Part shown: positions 51,034-61,841 of the stretch, piece after piece
How the letters are laid out: each line of letters begins with the position of its first letter
Numbering within the stretch: the stretch's first letter is position 1
Source: Gluconobacter albidus
GTDB taxonomy: Bacteria; Pseudomonadota; Alphaproteobacteria; Acetobacterales; Acetobacteraceae
Direction of reading: 5' to 3'
Assembly: GCF_002723915.1 (NCBI RefSeq)
Contig: NZ_BEWL01000001.1
Coordinates: 1-64,000 of the forward strand
Length of the DNA stretch: 64,000 bases
Notes under the pieces: model-generated
The model's input: only the letters and a program-made list of their open reading frames with translations
The model's database searches: none
What the model was told of the DNA's origin: nothing
Translations under genes and position numbers: made by a program

Positions 51034-52677
51034 ATGTCCGACAGTCTGGACAGACCCGTTCTCGAAAAGTCATCCCCGAAGATCGAGGACATCCAGTCTG
51101 ACCCGTCGGACCGCCTGAAACGGGCACAGGACGCCATGATGCGTGGCGCCCCGGAAGAAGCACTTGCCATAGCGCGCCCTACCCCTGATGGAACGCCCGA
51201 AATTCCGGCCCTGCATTATGTTCGGGCGCGGGCATATTTTCATCTTCGCCGCTATCAGGACTGCGCAGTTGAGCTTGAGCGGGCCAGCACGAATGCAGGG
51301 CCTCATGCCATCTCCCTGCTGCTGGACGAAGCCGTCTCCATGCGACGGCGGGACGATCTTCTCCCTCTCCTGAAAATCTGTCGCAAACGCAAACCTGACG
51401 ACTTCCGCCTGATGAACGCCGGGGCGGCGGTGCTGATCCAGCTTGCGCGGTTTGATGAGGCCGAACTTCTTCTGCGCCTGAGCCTGCAACGCTGCCCCGA
51501 AGAGCCCAATACCCTTAATCTGCTCGCCTTGCTCCTGACGGAAACAGGTCGCTTCGAAGGCGCGCTTTCGGTCATGGCCGGTCTGCGAGACGCGGATCCG
51601 CAGGACTGGGAGCCGCTCTGCAACATGGCCTGTATCCTCAGCAGCATGGGCCGGATGGAAGAAGCCGCCAATCTGTACCGACAGGCCGTTCCCATGGCGC
51701 CCCAGAACGCGCGCCTGCGCCTGAACCATTCCATCACCATGCTCAAGAGCGGCCGCATGGCTCAGGGGTGGGTCGAGCATGAATGGCGTTTCGGACTGCC
51801 CGGCCATACCAGCATGCCGCTGGATCGCCTGCTGCCCAACATTTCTCCATCACTGGACCTGAGGGGCAAGCGCGTTCTCATCACGCAGGAGGAAGGTCTG
51901 GGCGATACGCTTATGTATCTGCGCTACATCCCGCCCCTCGCCCGCACGGGCGCCATCATTCATATCTGGGGCACGGAAACGCTGGCTGCGATCTGCGAAC
52001 GCGTGGCCGGGGCCTCGGAAGTGCAGTTCGGTGGTGAGACGCCCGACTATGACTATCACTGCCCGTTTATCAGCCTGCCCCGCGCCTTTTCGGGAACGCC
52101 GGACGCAATGGGGGCGCCCGTCCCCTATCTCAGCGCCGATCGCCGGAAGGCCGAAGCATGGCGCCAGCAGTTTCAGGACGATCACAAGCTGAGGGTCGGG
52201 CTGGTCTGGGCCGGTGCCGCACGCCCCGAAGATACGGCGGCTCTTATGGTGGATCGTCAGCGCTCCATGCCGCTCTCGGAGCTTGCACCTCTGGCAGGGA
52301 TCGAAGGTGCGAGCTTCTATTCCCTTCAGAAAGATACACCGGCCGAACAGATCCCGGATTTTCCGGCCCCGCTGGTGAACGTTATGCCAGATTGTCATAC
52401 GATGGACGACACGGCGGCCCTAATGGTGAACCTCGACATCATCGTCTCGGTCGATACGTCAGCCGTTCATCTGGCCGGAGGGCTGGGCAAGCCCGTCATT
52501 ATGATGGACCGCATCAACAACTGCTGGCGCTGGCTGCACGGACGGGATGACACCCCCTGGTATCCACAGATGCGGATCGTCCGCCAGACCCGGTTTCAGG
52601 ACTGGTCGGACGTCGTGGAACGGGTCCAGCGGCTTCTCGAAGACGCCGTCGCTGCCCGGAGACCCGGACCTCAGTAA
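51034..52677 (+). CDS. TPR protein with GT9-like glycosyltransferase domain
   Basis: A 547-residue protein. Residues about 25 to 235 form six or so TPR repeats (for example ALHYVRARAYFHLRRYQDCAV and EEPNTLNLLALLLTETGRFEG). From about 280 it changes to a GT-B-like domain: ITQEEGLGDTLMYLRYIPPL, VGLVWAGAA and IIVSVDTSAVHLAGGLGKPV, which resembles the donor-binding part of GT9/ADP-heptose transferases. Such fusions glycosylate surface proteins or polysaccharides. It begins nine bases after the receiver gene and converges, with a 7-base overlap, on tamB. Confidence 0.75.
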   Translation: MSDSLDRPVLEKSSPKIEDIQSDPSDRLKRAQDAMMRGAPEEALAIARPTPDGTPEIPALHYVRARAYFHLRRYQDCAVELERASTNAGPHAISLLLDEAVSMRRRDDLLPLLKICRKRKPDDFRLMNAGAAVLIQLARFDEAELLLRLSLQRCPEEPNTLNLLALLLTETGRFEGALSVMAGLRDADPQDWEPLCNMACILSSMGRMEEAANLYRQAVPMAPQNARLRLNHSITMLKSGRMAQGWVEHEWRFGLPGHTSMPLDRLLPNISPSLDLRGKRVLITQEEGLGDTLMYLRYIPPLARTGAIIHIWGTETLAAICERVAGASEVQFGGETPDYDYHCPFISLPRAFSGTPDAMGAPVPYLSADRRKAEAWRQQFQDDHKLRVGLVWAGAARPEDTAALMVDRQRSMPLSELAPLAGIEGASFYSLQKDTPAEQIPDFPAPLVNVMPDCHTMDDTAALMVNLDIIVSVDTSAVHLAGGLGKPVIMMDRINNCWRWLHGRDDTPWYPQMRIVRQTRFQDWSDVVERVQRLLEDAVAARRPGPQ

Positions 52678-55600
52678 CTGTAGCCATAGGACAGGCCGAT
52701 GCTCGACCCCGGATCGTTTTCCGGCGTCGTAAAGCCCGTGACCTGCCCCCCGGTTCCGACCGTCGTATTGAATTTCAGCCGTTTCGTCAGGTCGATCTGT
52801 ACCTGAGCCTGTGTGCCCGAGCCGGATGTCGCCTGTTTGGCACCCACATAGACGCCCTTCATGACGTATTTTCCCGCCTCGACACTGGTGCCCCCATTGT
52901 CGACACCACTGCCCCCGCCGACCGCCAGACGATCCAGCCCCAGCAGGTTCTGAACCTTGCTCAGCGGATCAAATGCCGAGCCACCCGCAAGCTGCACCAC
53001 CGCTGCGCCCAGCTCCGCAAGCTGCGTCGTAGACAGCGAATGCGTGTCTGTTCCGAACAGCAGGATAGACAGGACCTGATCGCGCGGCAGGCTGGGCGAG
53101 GAGACGAAATCCAGTTTCGGTGCGCTGGCGTAGCCCGTCACCAGAAGGCTTGCGAGCGTGCCGCTGGCATTGCGGTCCGCCCGGAAATCCAGCGTCGGAT
53201 CGAGCTTGTGGTTTACGCCCGAGCCGTTGAACGCCACCCGCCCGTTCGTGAAGTTGAGGTTGATCCCGCCCAGATTGAAATTGCCGCGCTTGAGATCGAA
53301 GCCTCCGCTGATCAGAGGCTCCGCACTCGTACCGCGCACCCGCAACCTTCCCTGCATTTCGGCGAACACACCGTGACCGCGCACGAAAAACTCGCCGGGC
53401 GAAATCACGTCCACACCCAATCCGATGACCAGGCTCGATCCCGTCCCGGAAGCCGGCTTCTGCCCCGGACGGATCACGTCGAGCTGGGGCACGGAAGCGG
53501 GCATGGAATTCGGAATATTGACTGTCGCGTTGGGAATATTGACTTTCCCGTCCACATCCAGCCGTGTCGTGGCCTGACCGTGGATATGCAGATCGGTATT
53601 GATCGTGGCGGTCAGCAGTTCGCTGGATACAGGACGGGCCTTGTCGAATGTGATGTGCAGATCAACGGGAAGGTCGGGCCGGAAGGCTCCGACAGTGCCG
53701 TCGAGCGTGATCGTGCCAGGCCCTGCATGGGCGATGATGTGGTTGACGTTGATCGTATCCCCCGAGGCAACGAGTGCCCCGTTGATCCGGCTGAGATGCA
53801 CGCCCTGCGCATAGTTGTCGAAAGAGGCGTTTTCCAGCCCGATCTGGCCTGATGCCCGCGGCTGCGCGGCTGTTCCTGCGACGTTGAGGTTGATGCCGAT
53901 TTTCCCGGCCACAGCCATGCCGTTCGCGCCCAGAACGGCATTTGCAACCGACAGATCGACATGACCCGTGGTTGCAAGGGTGATCGCACCCGTTTTGGAA
54001 AGCGGCGCGGTTCCGTGGACGGCCAGCGCGACGGACGGGCCTGCACCAAACGTTGCATCCACCTTCGCGGAATGTCCCGCAAGGCCGAGATTCGCCAGAA
54101 TCTGCGCCGCTGGAAGGGATGCCGCCGGACCGGTCTTCATCCGCAGATCACGCCCGTTCAGCGAGACCGTTCCGGTCGGAGCATCCAGCGTGCCGCCCAG
54201 TTTCGCCGCAAGCGAGATCGTGCCGGTGGCTGACAGATCTGGCGCGAAAGGTTTTGCGATGGCGGGTGTGAGGTGATCCAGACGCGCCGTGAGCGCAAGT
54301 GCGGGCTTGAACGTGCCCGCAATATCGACCGTTGCGGGCGCTACACCCTGAGGTGCGAGGGTCGCCACCAGGTGATCCACACCCATCGTATCGCCAAACG
54401 ACACCACCGCAGGGCGGCTCAGACGCAGGCTCTCTCCCTTGACCAGAGCCGCCAGTCGCCCGAGGCGCACCGTCTTTTCGGGGACGTTCAGGACAAGTGC
54501 GGTGTCGATATTGGCCGGGGCATCCATCACGTTCTGGAAGGCCGCGTTCAGCGCGACCGCCATTGCGGTCTGGGGCCCCTTGATCGTGGCATGTGCCCTG
54601 CCCGTCATGGCCTGATAGCGCAGCCCGGCGAGATCCAGCACCAGCGAGGGTTCGGGTGCATCAATCGGGTTCGCGATGGTTCCGCTGACCTTGAGAGACT
54701 GGACGGCGGCCTGCGCCATCCCCAGCATTCCGTCCAGTCCGAGCTTCACGACAGGCGGCGCGCCCTCGGTCTCCGTCGTGTGCAGTCCCAACGTCAGATG
54801 GCCGGAAATCGCCTGCCCGATCAGGCGGCGGAAATCGCCCAGATTGCGGATCGAGACGTCCAGATCGCCGAGCGGCACTTTCGCCCCTTTGGGGAGGCGC
54901 AGCTTGCCTTTGCCGCTCAGGCTGTTCCAGTCCAGCGTGTTGAGATCCAGATGATACGCACCTGCGTCATCCTGATGAAACGCGGTATCAAGCACCAGCG
55001 GCGCATGATCGAGCGTCCCCTTGGCCGTCAGAACGCCTGCCGGATGAGACGGCAGATGCTGGACATCGGCATGAAGCGCCACGGGGCCTTTCGCCACGTC
55101 TTTCGTGCCGAATTCCCCGCTCAGATCGGCCTTGACCGCCAGATCGTCCGTCGGACCATCGGCCGTGGCGGTCAGCGTCGTGTTGCCAAGGATGGCCGGG
55201 CTGGCCTTTGCAAGGTCCGGAAGCTGAACAGAAGCCTTCGTCTGCATCCGGTTGCCATGCGCCATGTCGATCACGGACGACACCAGCAGATGCAGCGCCG
55301 CCCCATCCAGCGCGAAGCTTTTCAGCGTCAGGATATTGGCCGGAGATTTCGCCAGATCGAGCGAGAATGTGCCATTTTTTCCGACCAGATTCAGGGCCTG
55401 TGGCTGCCCGCCCGTGATCGCAAGCGTTCCCGTGCTTTTCAGCGTCAGGTCATCCTGTTTTGTCACCGGCATGGCAAAATCGGCATGCAGCCCGGCTGTG
55501 CCGCTGAGATCCGTACTGCCCATCGCCGCCAGCGGGTGCAGATCCGGCAAAGCAAGATCCAGCTGGCCTTTCGCAGCAGGCTTCAGATCCGCCGTTGCGC

Positions 55601-56816
55601 TCGCGTGCAGAAGCGGATGATCCAGCTTGGCCACGACCGGGACGGAAGCCGCGAGCGGATGTGCCAGAACGTCCAGCGTCAGCGGCGCGGACGCCAGAAG
55701 CGTGGGCTGTGAACCCGGAATGCGCAAACCATCCAGCACAGCCGCCAAATGGGCGGTCGTGTCCTCCGGCCGTGCGCCTTCCACACCGTCAAACCGCGCA
55801 TGCAGATGCCCGATCCCGGCCCCTGCTGCGGTCAGGGCGTCGATATCCAGCACCCCCTGACCGTTCGGCGCCATGAGCGGACCATGCAGATCCGTGTCCA
55901 GCGCGATGCTGTTCCACGCAATGCCCGGACGCAGCGTCATGGACGGCGCATACGCCTTCACATGCAGGTCCGCAACCATGCTCAGCAGGTTCATCGTTCC
56001 GCTGGCGACGGCCTTCACCGGCCCCGCACCCAGACCGAAATCCAGCACCGCCGCCGTGCGCGGTCCGTTGAGATTCAGATGCAGATCCAGCGGATCAAGC
56101 TGCGGCATCTGGCCCAGCGTGGTGGCGAAGCCGTTTTCGCCTTCCTGATATCGCACGCCCAACGCGATACGATCCCTGGGCGTCTGGACATTGAGGGCCA
56201 GATTTGCCGGCTGATCCAGTCGCTTCAGGGCCAGTGCGATGTCCATGACCGGGAGCGTGCGCATCGTCACACCGTCCAGAAACGGCGCGATGCTGTGGAT
56301 ATGGGCGTGTCCGTCCGCCGAGAAGACGGTCGGGGTGACAGTATAATCCGGGCTGACTTCCAGCCGCCCGACATGCAGCGATGCCAGATCGACCCGCAGA
56401 TGCAGCTTTGACGGCGCAGTACTGGCGGGTGTGGGCTGCGCGGGTGTGGTGTCCGGAGACGACACCATCTTGCGCAGAACGGCCACACGTGATGCGCTCA
56501 GACTGGTAATTTTCGCATCCAGATGCACCAGCGACAGCGGCGACCAGCGCAGGTCCGCGTTGTCCAGTTCGATCCAGGGGCCTCTCTCATCCTTGATGAG
56601 GAGTTTCGTCACCGCGAGATGTTGCGGCAGAAAGCCCGAAAGCCCCGAAATCTCGACCATGCCCCCTGTCAGCGGGCCAATCTTCCGCTCGATCAGCCGC
56701 TGGCCGGCCGACAGGTTGATCCCGATCAGAACCCCCGTGACCGCCACGGCCACCAGCCCCGCAGGGACGATGACCAGACCGGCCGCGACACGGAGAAGAA
56801 CTTTGCGAACCCGCAT
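52671..56816 (-). CDS. tamB: translocation and assembly module protein TamB
   Basis: A 1381-residue AsmA-like bridge protein spanning the periplasm. It has an N-terminal signal anchor (RVAAGLVIVPAGLVAVAVTGVLIG), a very long beta-taco of repeated amphipathic strands, and the conserved DUF490 C-terminus (from about 1060), including GSGVDNGGTSVEAGKYV and LSYGYSY at the end. It works with TamA in outer-membrane protein assembly and phospholipid transfer. I start at the ATG at 56816, overlapping the tamA stop. Confidence 0.92.
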   Translation of the reverse strand: MRVRKVLLRVAAGLVIVPAGLVAVAVTGVLIGINLSAGQRLIERKIGPLTGGMVEISGLSGFLPQHLAVTKLLIKDERGPWIELDNADLRWSPLSLVHLDAKITSLSASRVAVLRKMVSSPDTTPAQPTPASTAPSKLHLRVDLASLHVGRLEVSPDYTVTPTVFSADGHAHIHSIAPFLDGVTMRTLPVMDIALALKRLDQPANLALNVQTPRDRIALGVRYQEGENGFATTLGQMPQLDPLDLHLNLNGPRTAAVLDFGLGAGPVKAVASGTMNLLSMVADLHVKAYAPSMTLRPGIAWNSIALDTDLHGPLMAPNGQGVLDIDALTAAGAGIGHLHARFDGVEGARPEDTTAHLAAVLDGLRIPGSQPTLLASAPLTLDVLAHPLAASVPVVAKLDHPLLHASATADLKPAAKGQLDLALPDLHPLAAMGSTDLSGTAGLHADFAMPVTKQDDLTLKSTGTLAITGGQPQALNLVGKNGTFSLDLAKSPANILTLKSFALDGAALHLLVSSVIDMAHGNRMQTKASVQLPDLAKASPAILGNTTLTATADGPTDDLAVKADLSGEFGTKDVAKGPVALHADVQHLPSHPAGVLTAKGTLDHAPLVLDTAFHQDDAGAYHLDLNTLDWNSLSGKGKLRLPKGAKVPLGDLDVSIRNLGDFRRLIGQAISGHLTLGLHTTETEGAPPVVKLGLDGMLGMAQAAVQSLKVSGTIANPIDAPEPSLVLDLAGLRYQAMTGRAHATIKGPQTAMAVALNAAFQNVMDAPANIDTALVLNVPEKTVRLGRLAALVKGESLRLSRPAVVSFGDTMGVDHLVATLAPQGVAPATVDIAGTFKPALALTARLDHLTPAIAKPFAPDLSATGTISLAAKLGGTLDAPTGTVSLNGRDLRMKTGPAASLPAAQILANLGLAGHSAKVDATFGAGPSVALAVHGTAPLSKTGAITLATTGHVDLSVANAVLGANGMAVAGKIGINLNVAGTAAQPRASGQIGLENASFDNYAQGVHLSRINGALVASGDTINVNHIIAHAGPGTITLDGTVGAFRPDLPVDLHITFDKARPVSSELLTATINTDLHIHGQATTRLDVDGKVNIPNATVNIPNSMPASVPQLDVIRPGQKPASGTGSSLVIGLGVDVISPGEFFVRGHGVFAEMQGRLRVRGTSAEPLISGGFDLKRGNFNLGGINLNFTNGRVAFNGSGVNHKLDPTLDFRADRNASGTLASLLVTGYASAPKLDFVSSPSLPRDQVLSILLFGTDTHSLSTTQLAELGAAVVQLAGGSAFDPLSKVQNLLGLDRLAVGGGSGVDNGGTSVEAGKYVMKGVYVGAKQATSGSGTQAQVQIDLTKRLKFNTTVGTGGQVTGFTTPENDPGSSIGLSYGYSY

Positions 56817-58975
56817 CAGAACGTCTCCCCGAGGCCGAAATACAGTTCCCATTTATCGCCCTGCGGCGGCCGGTTCATCGGAAGCGCCACGTCAACGCGG
56901 ATCGGACCGATCGGCGTGAAATATCGCACCCCACCACCATATCCGACCCGGAGCGTTCCCTGCCCCGGCCGCGATCCTGTCCCGACCTGCCCGGCATCCA
57001 CAAAGCCGGCAAAACCCAGATTCATTGGTAGACGCTGACGGAATTCGACACTGCCCGCATCCATGGACGTCCCGCCGATCGCATATTTTGTGCGGCCGTA
57101 TTGCGGCCCCACGCCCTGATAGCGGAAGCCGCGCACCGTTGCCGGGCCACCGGCATAGAGCCGCTGATCGGGCGGGATCTGATAGGTCGACGCGCCCTGC
57201 ACGGAACCGACGATACCCCTGACTGCAATCACGCTGCGGCCGGGTCTGGAAATCCCGAGATGGTGCAGATCGAAATAGGTCGAAGCCTGTGCGGAGAGAA
57301 GCGTGAAGAACGTCGATCCGCTTTCCAGCGATTCCGAGGGGGTGATGGATAGCGATGCCCGCACGCCGTGCGTGGCCGGGTCGATCGGATTGGACAGGCG
57401 CGTATTGTCGAATGTCGCGTTCAGGGGGGCTGCGACAATGAAATAGCTGCGTGTGTCGCCAAACTGTTTGATCTGTTCCTGCTCGCCCATCAGGCTGCCC
57501 GAGAGGTTCCAGTATTTCCCCACATGCCGGTTCAACCCGGCCCGCGCGATGATGGCGGTCTGGTGGTACGAATAGAGAAGCTGACGCACCCCTTCGAGGC
57601 GCACGCTCAGGTTCTGTCCCTTCGACAGGAAATCCGGCTTCATGAAATCCGCATAGACATCATAGCCCAGCCCCTGTTGTGCGGAGCCACCAAGCCCCGT
57701 GACCAGAGCCGTCAGTTTCAGCTGTTCGGCATCACCAAACAGATTGTGATGCGTCCAGCTTGCGCCCAGACGGCCGCCGAGATCGGTCGAATATCCGACT
57801 TCGGCCGACAGCGTCCGCCGCTTGGCCTCCTTGAAGCTGAATTCGATGGGCATGGCCTGAAGAATACCCGGCATCAGGGTGCGACTGGGCGGCAGGGTAA
57901 TGATGGGCGGGGCATTGCGAACCTGCACGGACGCGAACACCCCCGTACTCACCAGATCCTGACGCGCGGCCTCGATCCGTGACGGACGATACAGCTCGCC
58001 TTCCTTGAGTTCCAGCCGGTTGCGCAGGAAGCTCTGGTTGGTGTGAACCAGTCCTGTCATCCCGATCGGACCGATCACGACCCGCGGCCCGCGCTGGACG
58101 CGGAACACGATGTCGAGTTTCTGTGCCTGGGGTTCCAGATAGGCCAGGGGCGTCGAGACGCTTGCGGTCGCGTAGCCGTCTTCCTGAAGCTGGTTGAGCA
58201 GCGTGTTCTGTGCGGCCAGCACGGTTTCCGCCACCGCAGGCTGCCCAGCAGAGAGGTTGAACGCCTTGCGCTCATCCGGCGTGAGACTGACGGGCCGGGA
58301 CTGCTCGACGGCCTGTGCGAACGTTACCGGGGCACTCGCCGCAGGTGTTGGCACCTGAGTGTCTTTGGACGCGGGAGCCTTCGCGGTGGGGGTCTTTGCA
58401 GCAGGGGTCTTTACGACCGCAGCTGCTGCCTGAGGATCTGCTGCGTCAACCTTTTCGGGCGGTGCAAGCAGCGCGATGCTTCCCAGACTGAAGCGCGGCC
58501 CGAGCGTGGTGGAAATCGTGATGGCGACTTTCTGGTTTTTCTCCACCGCCTTGAGAACATCCGGCAGGGAGGGATCCTTGCCGTCCACGAGCCGCGTCCC
58601 GACCTTGACGCTGATCTGCACGGATCCTGCATAATATCCCTGCGATTCCAGCGCGATATTCACACGGTCATAATCGCTGCGGATGCGCCCGGCGAGCGCA
58701 TAGGCTCCGACGGAATGGGACGTCTGGAGCGACTGAAGCTGGGACGATGCGCTGATCGCGGCATCCAGCTCCGGATGCTTCGTCGGTGTCAGGGTCACGG
58801 TATAGGGAATGGCGGGATCGGAGGTGCCATCCGAAACCGGCTGAGCGGTCGCAGGTGCTTTGGATGCCTTCGCATGCAGGGGCACCGGCGCGCAGAACAC
58901 CGTTACGACACCCAGCATGCAGGACATCGAAGCGACTGACACAGAATAAGAAACTGAGCGGCGGCCTGACTTCAC
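56816..58975 (-). CDS. tamA: outer-membrane translocase TamA
   Basis: A 719-residue Omp85-family protein with a signal peptide ending near PLHA (residue 35). POTRA-like domains fill about 60 to 370, with an atypical Ala/Pro/Thr/Lys-rich insertion (about 180-215: repeated AKTPTAK-type units). The C-terminal 16-strand barrel has VRGFRYQGVGPQYG (lid-lock motif) and ends ...WELYFGLGETF with a terminal aromatic. It is coupled to tamB by overlap. Confidence 0.9.
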   Translation of the reverse strand: MKSGRRSVSYSVSVASMSCMLGVVTVFCAPVPLHAKASKAPATAQPVSDGTSDPAIPYTVTLTPTKHPELDAAISASSQLQSLQTSHSVGAYALAGRIRSDYDRVNIALESQGYYAGSVQISVKVGTRLVDGKDPSLPDVLKAVEKNQKVAITISTTLGPRFSLGSIALLAPPEKVDAADPQAAAAVVKTPAAKTPTAKAPASKDTQVPTPAASAPVTFAQAVEQSRPVSLTPDERKAFNLSAGQPAVAETVLAAQNTLLNQLQEDGYATASVSTPLAYLEPQAQKLDIVFRVQRGPRVVIGPIGMTGLVHTNQSFLRNRLELKEGELYRPSRIEAARQDLVSTGVFASVQVRNAPPIITLPPSRTLMPGILQAMPIEFSFKEAKRRTLSAEVGYSTDLGGRLGASWTHHNLFGDAEQLKLTALVTGLGGSAQQGLGYDVYADFMKPDFLSKGQNLSVRLEGVRQLLYSYHQTAIIARAGLNRHVGKYWNLSGSLMGEQEQIKQFGDTRSYFIVAAPLNATFDNTRLSNPIDPATHGVRASLSITPSESLESGSTFFTLLSAQASTYFDLHHLGISRPGRSVIAVRGIVGSVQGASTYQIPPDQRLYAGGPATVRGFRYQGVGPQYGRTKYAIGGTSMDAGSVEFRQRLPMNLGFAGFVDAGQVGTGSRPGQGTLRVGYGGGVRYFTPIGPIRVDVALPMNRPPQGDKWELYFGLGETF

Positions 58976-59211
58976 CGTGCGTCCTGAAAAATCTGTCTTG
59001 AGAGCATTTCCGGCCTTGTGAAAGCCGGATACGGGCGGGCAGACCGAACGACAGGGCTGCTATGTCCGAGGAACCTTGCACGGCGCTCCCTGTCAAGCCC
59101 TCTCCCGCTGGGACACGCCGGAAAAACGCTCCGTACCGACTAACACAAATGAAGGCCGCGGAGACAAACAAGATTGTGTCGTCCCTTCGAAAACCGTATC
59201 ACTCAGCACCC

Positions 59212-60168
59212 ATGTCCAATCGTGATGCCCAGACCCCGAACGGCCGACGCGGTCACAACCGTCCCGTCGTGGATGGAAATGCCGCCTTTCCGGCTTTGCA
59301 GCCAACAACGTCCACATCGCTCTACAGCCGTCTGCGCTGTGCGCTGCGCCTGTCCCTCGTCCTGATCTGGACGTTCTGGGCGTGCAGTCTGCAGGCTCTT
59401 CTGGTGCGGTTACCCGGACGACTGAAAATCATGATGCCGCGCATTTACTGGAGAGGCGTGTGCCGGATTCTGGGCATCAAGACAAAAGTCATCGGCCGCA
59501 GCGCGGGTGGCGTACGGACCGCAAGGGACGTCCGTAACGGCGAACGCCCGGTCGTGTTCGTCGCCAATCACTGTTCCTGGCTGGACATCGCCATCATTGG
59601 CAGCGAACTTCCCGTCGTGTTCGTGGCCAAGGGCGAAGTCGGCAAATGGCCACTCATCGGTACGGCGTCACGTCTGGGCCGCACCATTTTCGTCAGCCGC
59701 AACCGTCAGGATACCGGCCGCGAACTTCAGGAAATGGCCGCGCATCTGTGGGACGGCGACGATATCGTGCTCTTCCCCGAAGGCACGTCGTCGGACGGCT
59801 CACGCGTTCTACCGTTCCTGTCCTCGTTCTTCGCGGTCGCCAAGCCCGGACGCCTGGAGAAGGTGGGCCTGCCCAAGGCACCGCCTGTCCTGATCCAGCC
59901 GGTTTCCGTGGTTTATGACAGCCTTGAAGGGCTGCCGGTCGGTCGCGGACGACGGAATGTGTTCTCCTGGTACGGCGACATGGATCTTGCGCCGCATCTG
60001 TGGTCCTTCGGGCAGTGGCGCTCCATGGGGGCGTCCCTTATGTTGCACGAGCCCATCACACCGGATGGCTTCCTGTCCCGCAAAGACCTCTCGCGCGCGA
60101 CCTTCGAAGCCGTCAACAGCGGTGCGGCAGACCTCCGCCGGGGTCGACCGAAAGCTGTGAAAGCCTGA
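59212..60168 (+). CDS. 1-acyl-sn-glycerol-3-phosphate acyltransferase (PlsC-like)
   Basis: A 318-residue membrane acyltransferase. The catalytic NHxxxxD is H120-CSWL-D125 and the acyl-phosphate motif is FPEGTSSDG; a hydrophobic N-terminal helix lies at about 46-66. I start at the ATG at 59212; in-frame starts at 59149 and 59062 would add 21 or 50 polar residues. The family makes phosphatidic acid, but short relatives acylate lyso-ornithine lipids; sequence does not decide. It is divergent from tamA. Confidence 0.82.
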   Translation: MSNRDAQTPNGRRGHNRPVVDGNAAFPALQPTTSTSLYSRLRCALRLSLVLIWTFWACSLQALLVRLPGRLKIMMPRIYWRGVCRILGIKTKVIGRSAGGVRTARDVRNGERPVVFVANHCSWLDIAIIGSELPVVFVAKGEVGKWPLIGTASRLGRTIFVSRNRQDTGRELQEMAAHLWDGDDIVLFPEGTSSDGSRVLPFLSSFFAVAKPGRLEKVGLPKAPPVLIQPVSVVYDSLEGLPVGRGRRNVFSWYGDMDLAPHLWSFGQWRSMGASLMLHEPITPDGFLSRKDLSRATFEAVNSGAADLRRGRPKAVKA

Positions 60169-60413
60169 AATGCGCTCCATAGCGGGGACTGACATCAGGT
60201 TTGTCTTGACTTGAAGCCCGCTCCCACGTCACTTTCGGATCATGACACGGCGGCAACCCGGCCTTCGTGTCCGGAGGTGGTATTACCCATTCAGGACCGT
60301 CTGATCATCCGTCGGCCCCTTGCGTTCGGCATGCCGTTTCCCGGGACAGGCTTGACCCCGAGGATGCCTGCCCCGATGTGTGTGCCTGAATCTGCCATTC
60401 CCGGACCGAAACT

Positions 60414-61841
60414 TTGACCACCACCCCGAATTTCCCAGCCATGCCCGCTTCTTCCGACCCCATGCCCACCGTGCAGGCACCGCGCGGCCTTCATGTCATC
60501 ACATGGGGCTGCCAGATGAACGTGTATGACAGCGCGCGCATGGCCGATGTCCTGCGCCCGCTGGGCTATGGACCGGTCGAGCGCCCCGAAGACGCGGACA
60601 TGGTCATTCTCAACACCTGTCACATCCGCGAGCGGGCGACGGAGAAGGTTTTTTCCGAGCTCGGACGCCTTCGCAAGATCCGCGACGAGCGCATCGGAAA
60701 CGGTCAGGATCGCACCATCATCGCTGTTGCCGGGTGCGTGGCGCAGGCCGAGGGAGAGGTCATCCTCTCTCGCGCGCCTTACGTGGATCTGGTGCTCGGT
60801 CCGCAGACCTATCACAAGCTGCCCGAAATGGTGGCCCGCGCCGCCCGTGCCGGTGGCGCCGTGATCGAGACGGACTTCCCGGTCGAGCAAAAATTCGATT
60901 TCCTGCCCACGGATGCGGCGCCGCAGACGCAGGGCAATCTCACGGCATTCCTCACCATTCAGGAAGGCTGCGACAAGTTCTGCTCCTTCTGCGTGGTACC
61001 CTATACCCGTGGCGCGGAGACGAGCCGCCCGGTTGCTTCAGTTCTCGCCGAGGCTCGTCGGATGGCTGAAAGCGGCGTCCGCGAGATCACGCTGCTCGGG
61101 CAGAACGTCAACGCCTATCACGGTGATGACGGTGAAGGCGGAAGTGCCACGCTGGCGGGGCTGGTCGAACAGCTCGCGCAGATCCCGGGTCTGGGCCGCA
61201 TCCGCTACATGACGTCCCATCCCCGCGACGTGGACCAGAGCCTGATCGACGCGCACCGGGACAACCCGGCCCTCATGCCGTTCCTGCATCTCCCGGTGCA
61301 GAGCGGCTCGGACCGGATCCTCAAGGCCATGAACCGCGGCCATACGGCGGATGAATACCGCGAGAGCGTTCGAAAGCTGCGTGAGGCCCGGCCGGATCTG
61401 GCCCTGTCTTCCGATTTCATCGTCGGTCATCCCGGCGAGACGGAGGAAGATTTCGAAGCGACCATGCAGCTCGTGCGCGATATCGGTTTCGCCATGGCTT
61501 ACAGCTTCAAATATTCCCCCCGTCCAGGCACACCCGCCGCCGGTCAGCCGATGCAGGTACCTGAGGACGTGAAGGATCGCCGTCTGGCCGAGTTGCAGGC
61601 GCTTCTGCGCGAACAGCAGGACGCTTTCAATGCCGACATGGTCGGGACGGTGCAGGAAATCCTGGTGACGAACCGGGGCCGCAAGCCCGGGCAGATTGCC
61701 GGGCGTTCGCCTTATCTGCAACCCGTTCACTTCGACGGCCCCGACCATCTGATCGGCTCCACCGTCAAGGTCGCCATCACCACACGCCGCACCAATTCCC
61801 TGGGCGGTACCCTGATCCGGGAGACAGCCTCCGCTTGCTGA
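60414..61841 (+). CDS. miaB: tRNA-2-methylthio-N6-dimethylallyladenosine synthase
   Basis: A 475-residue radical-SAM methylthiotransferase that modifies A37 of certain tRNAs. It has the N-terminal methylthiotransferase domain (C33 in TWGCQMN, C69 in NTCH), the radical-SAM cluster CDKFCSFC and a C-terminal TRAM domain (about 405-470). The start at 60414 is a TTG; the ATG at 60441 is an equally reasonable start. First gene of a conserved cluster. Confidence 0.94.
   Translation: MTTTPNFPAMPASSDPMPTVQAPRGLHVITWGCQMNVYDSARMADVLRPLGYGPVERPEDADMVILNTCHIRERATEKVFSELGRLRKIRDERIGNGQDRTIIAVAGCVAQAEGEVILSRAPYVDLVLGPQTYHKLPEMVARAARAGGAVIETDFPVEQKFDFLPTDAAPQTQGNLTAFLTIQEGCDKFCSFCVVPYTRGAETSRPVASVLAEARRMAESGVREITLLGQNVNAYHGDDGEGGSATLAGLVEQLAQIPGLGRIRYMTSHPRDVDQSLIDAHRDNPALMPFLHLPVQSGSDRILKAMNRGHTADEYRESVRKLREARPDLALSSDFIVGHPGETEEDFEATMQLVRDIGFAMAYSFKYSPRPGTPAAGQPMQVPEDVKDRRLAELQALLREQQDAFNADMVGTVQEILVTNRGRKPGQIAGRSPYLQPVHFDGPDHLIGSTVKVAITTRRTNSLGGTLIRETASAC

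Noticed and set aside
54273-55712. A 479-codon + strand frame inside tamB
   Set aside because: Composition is rich in R, Q, H and G as expected for an antisense shadow, and tamB is continuous through it.
60211-60417. A short + frame between the acyltransferase gene and miaB
   Set aside because: No ribosome site, domain or conserved pattern is visible; the 245-bp gap is better read as a promoter region.
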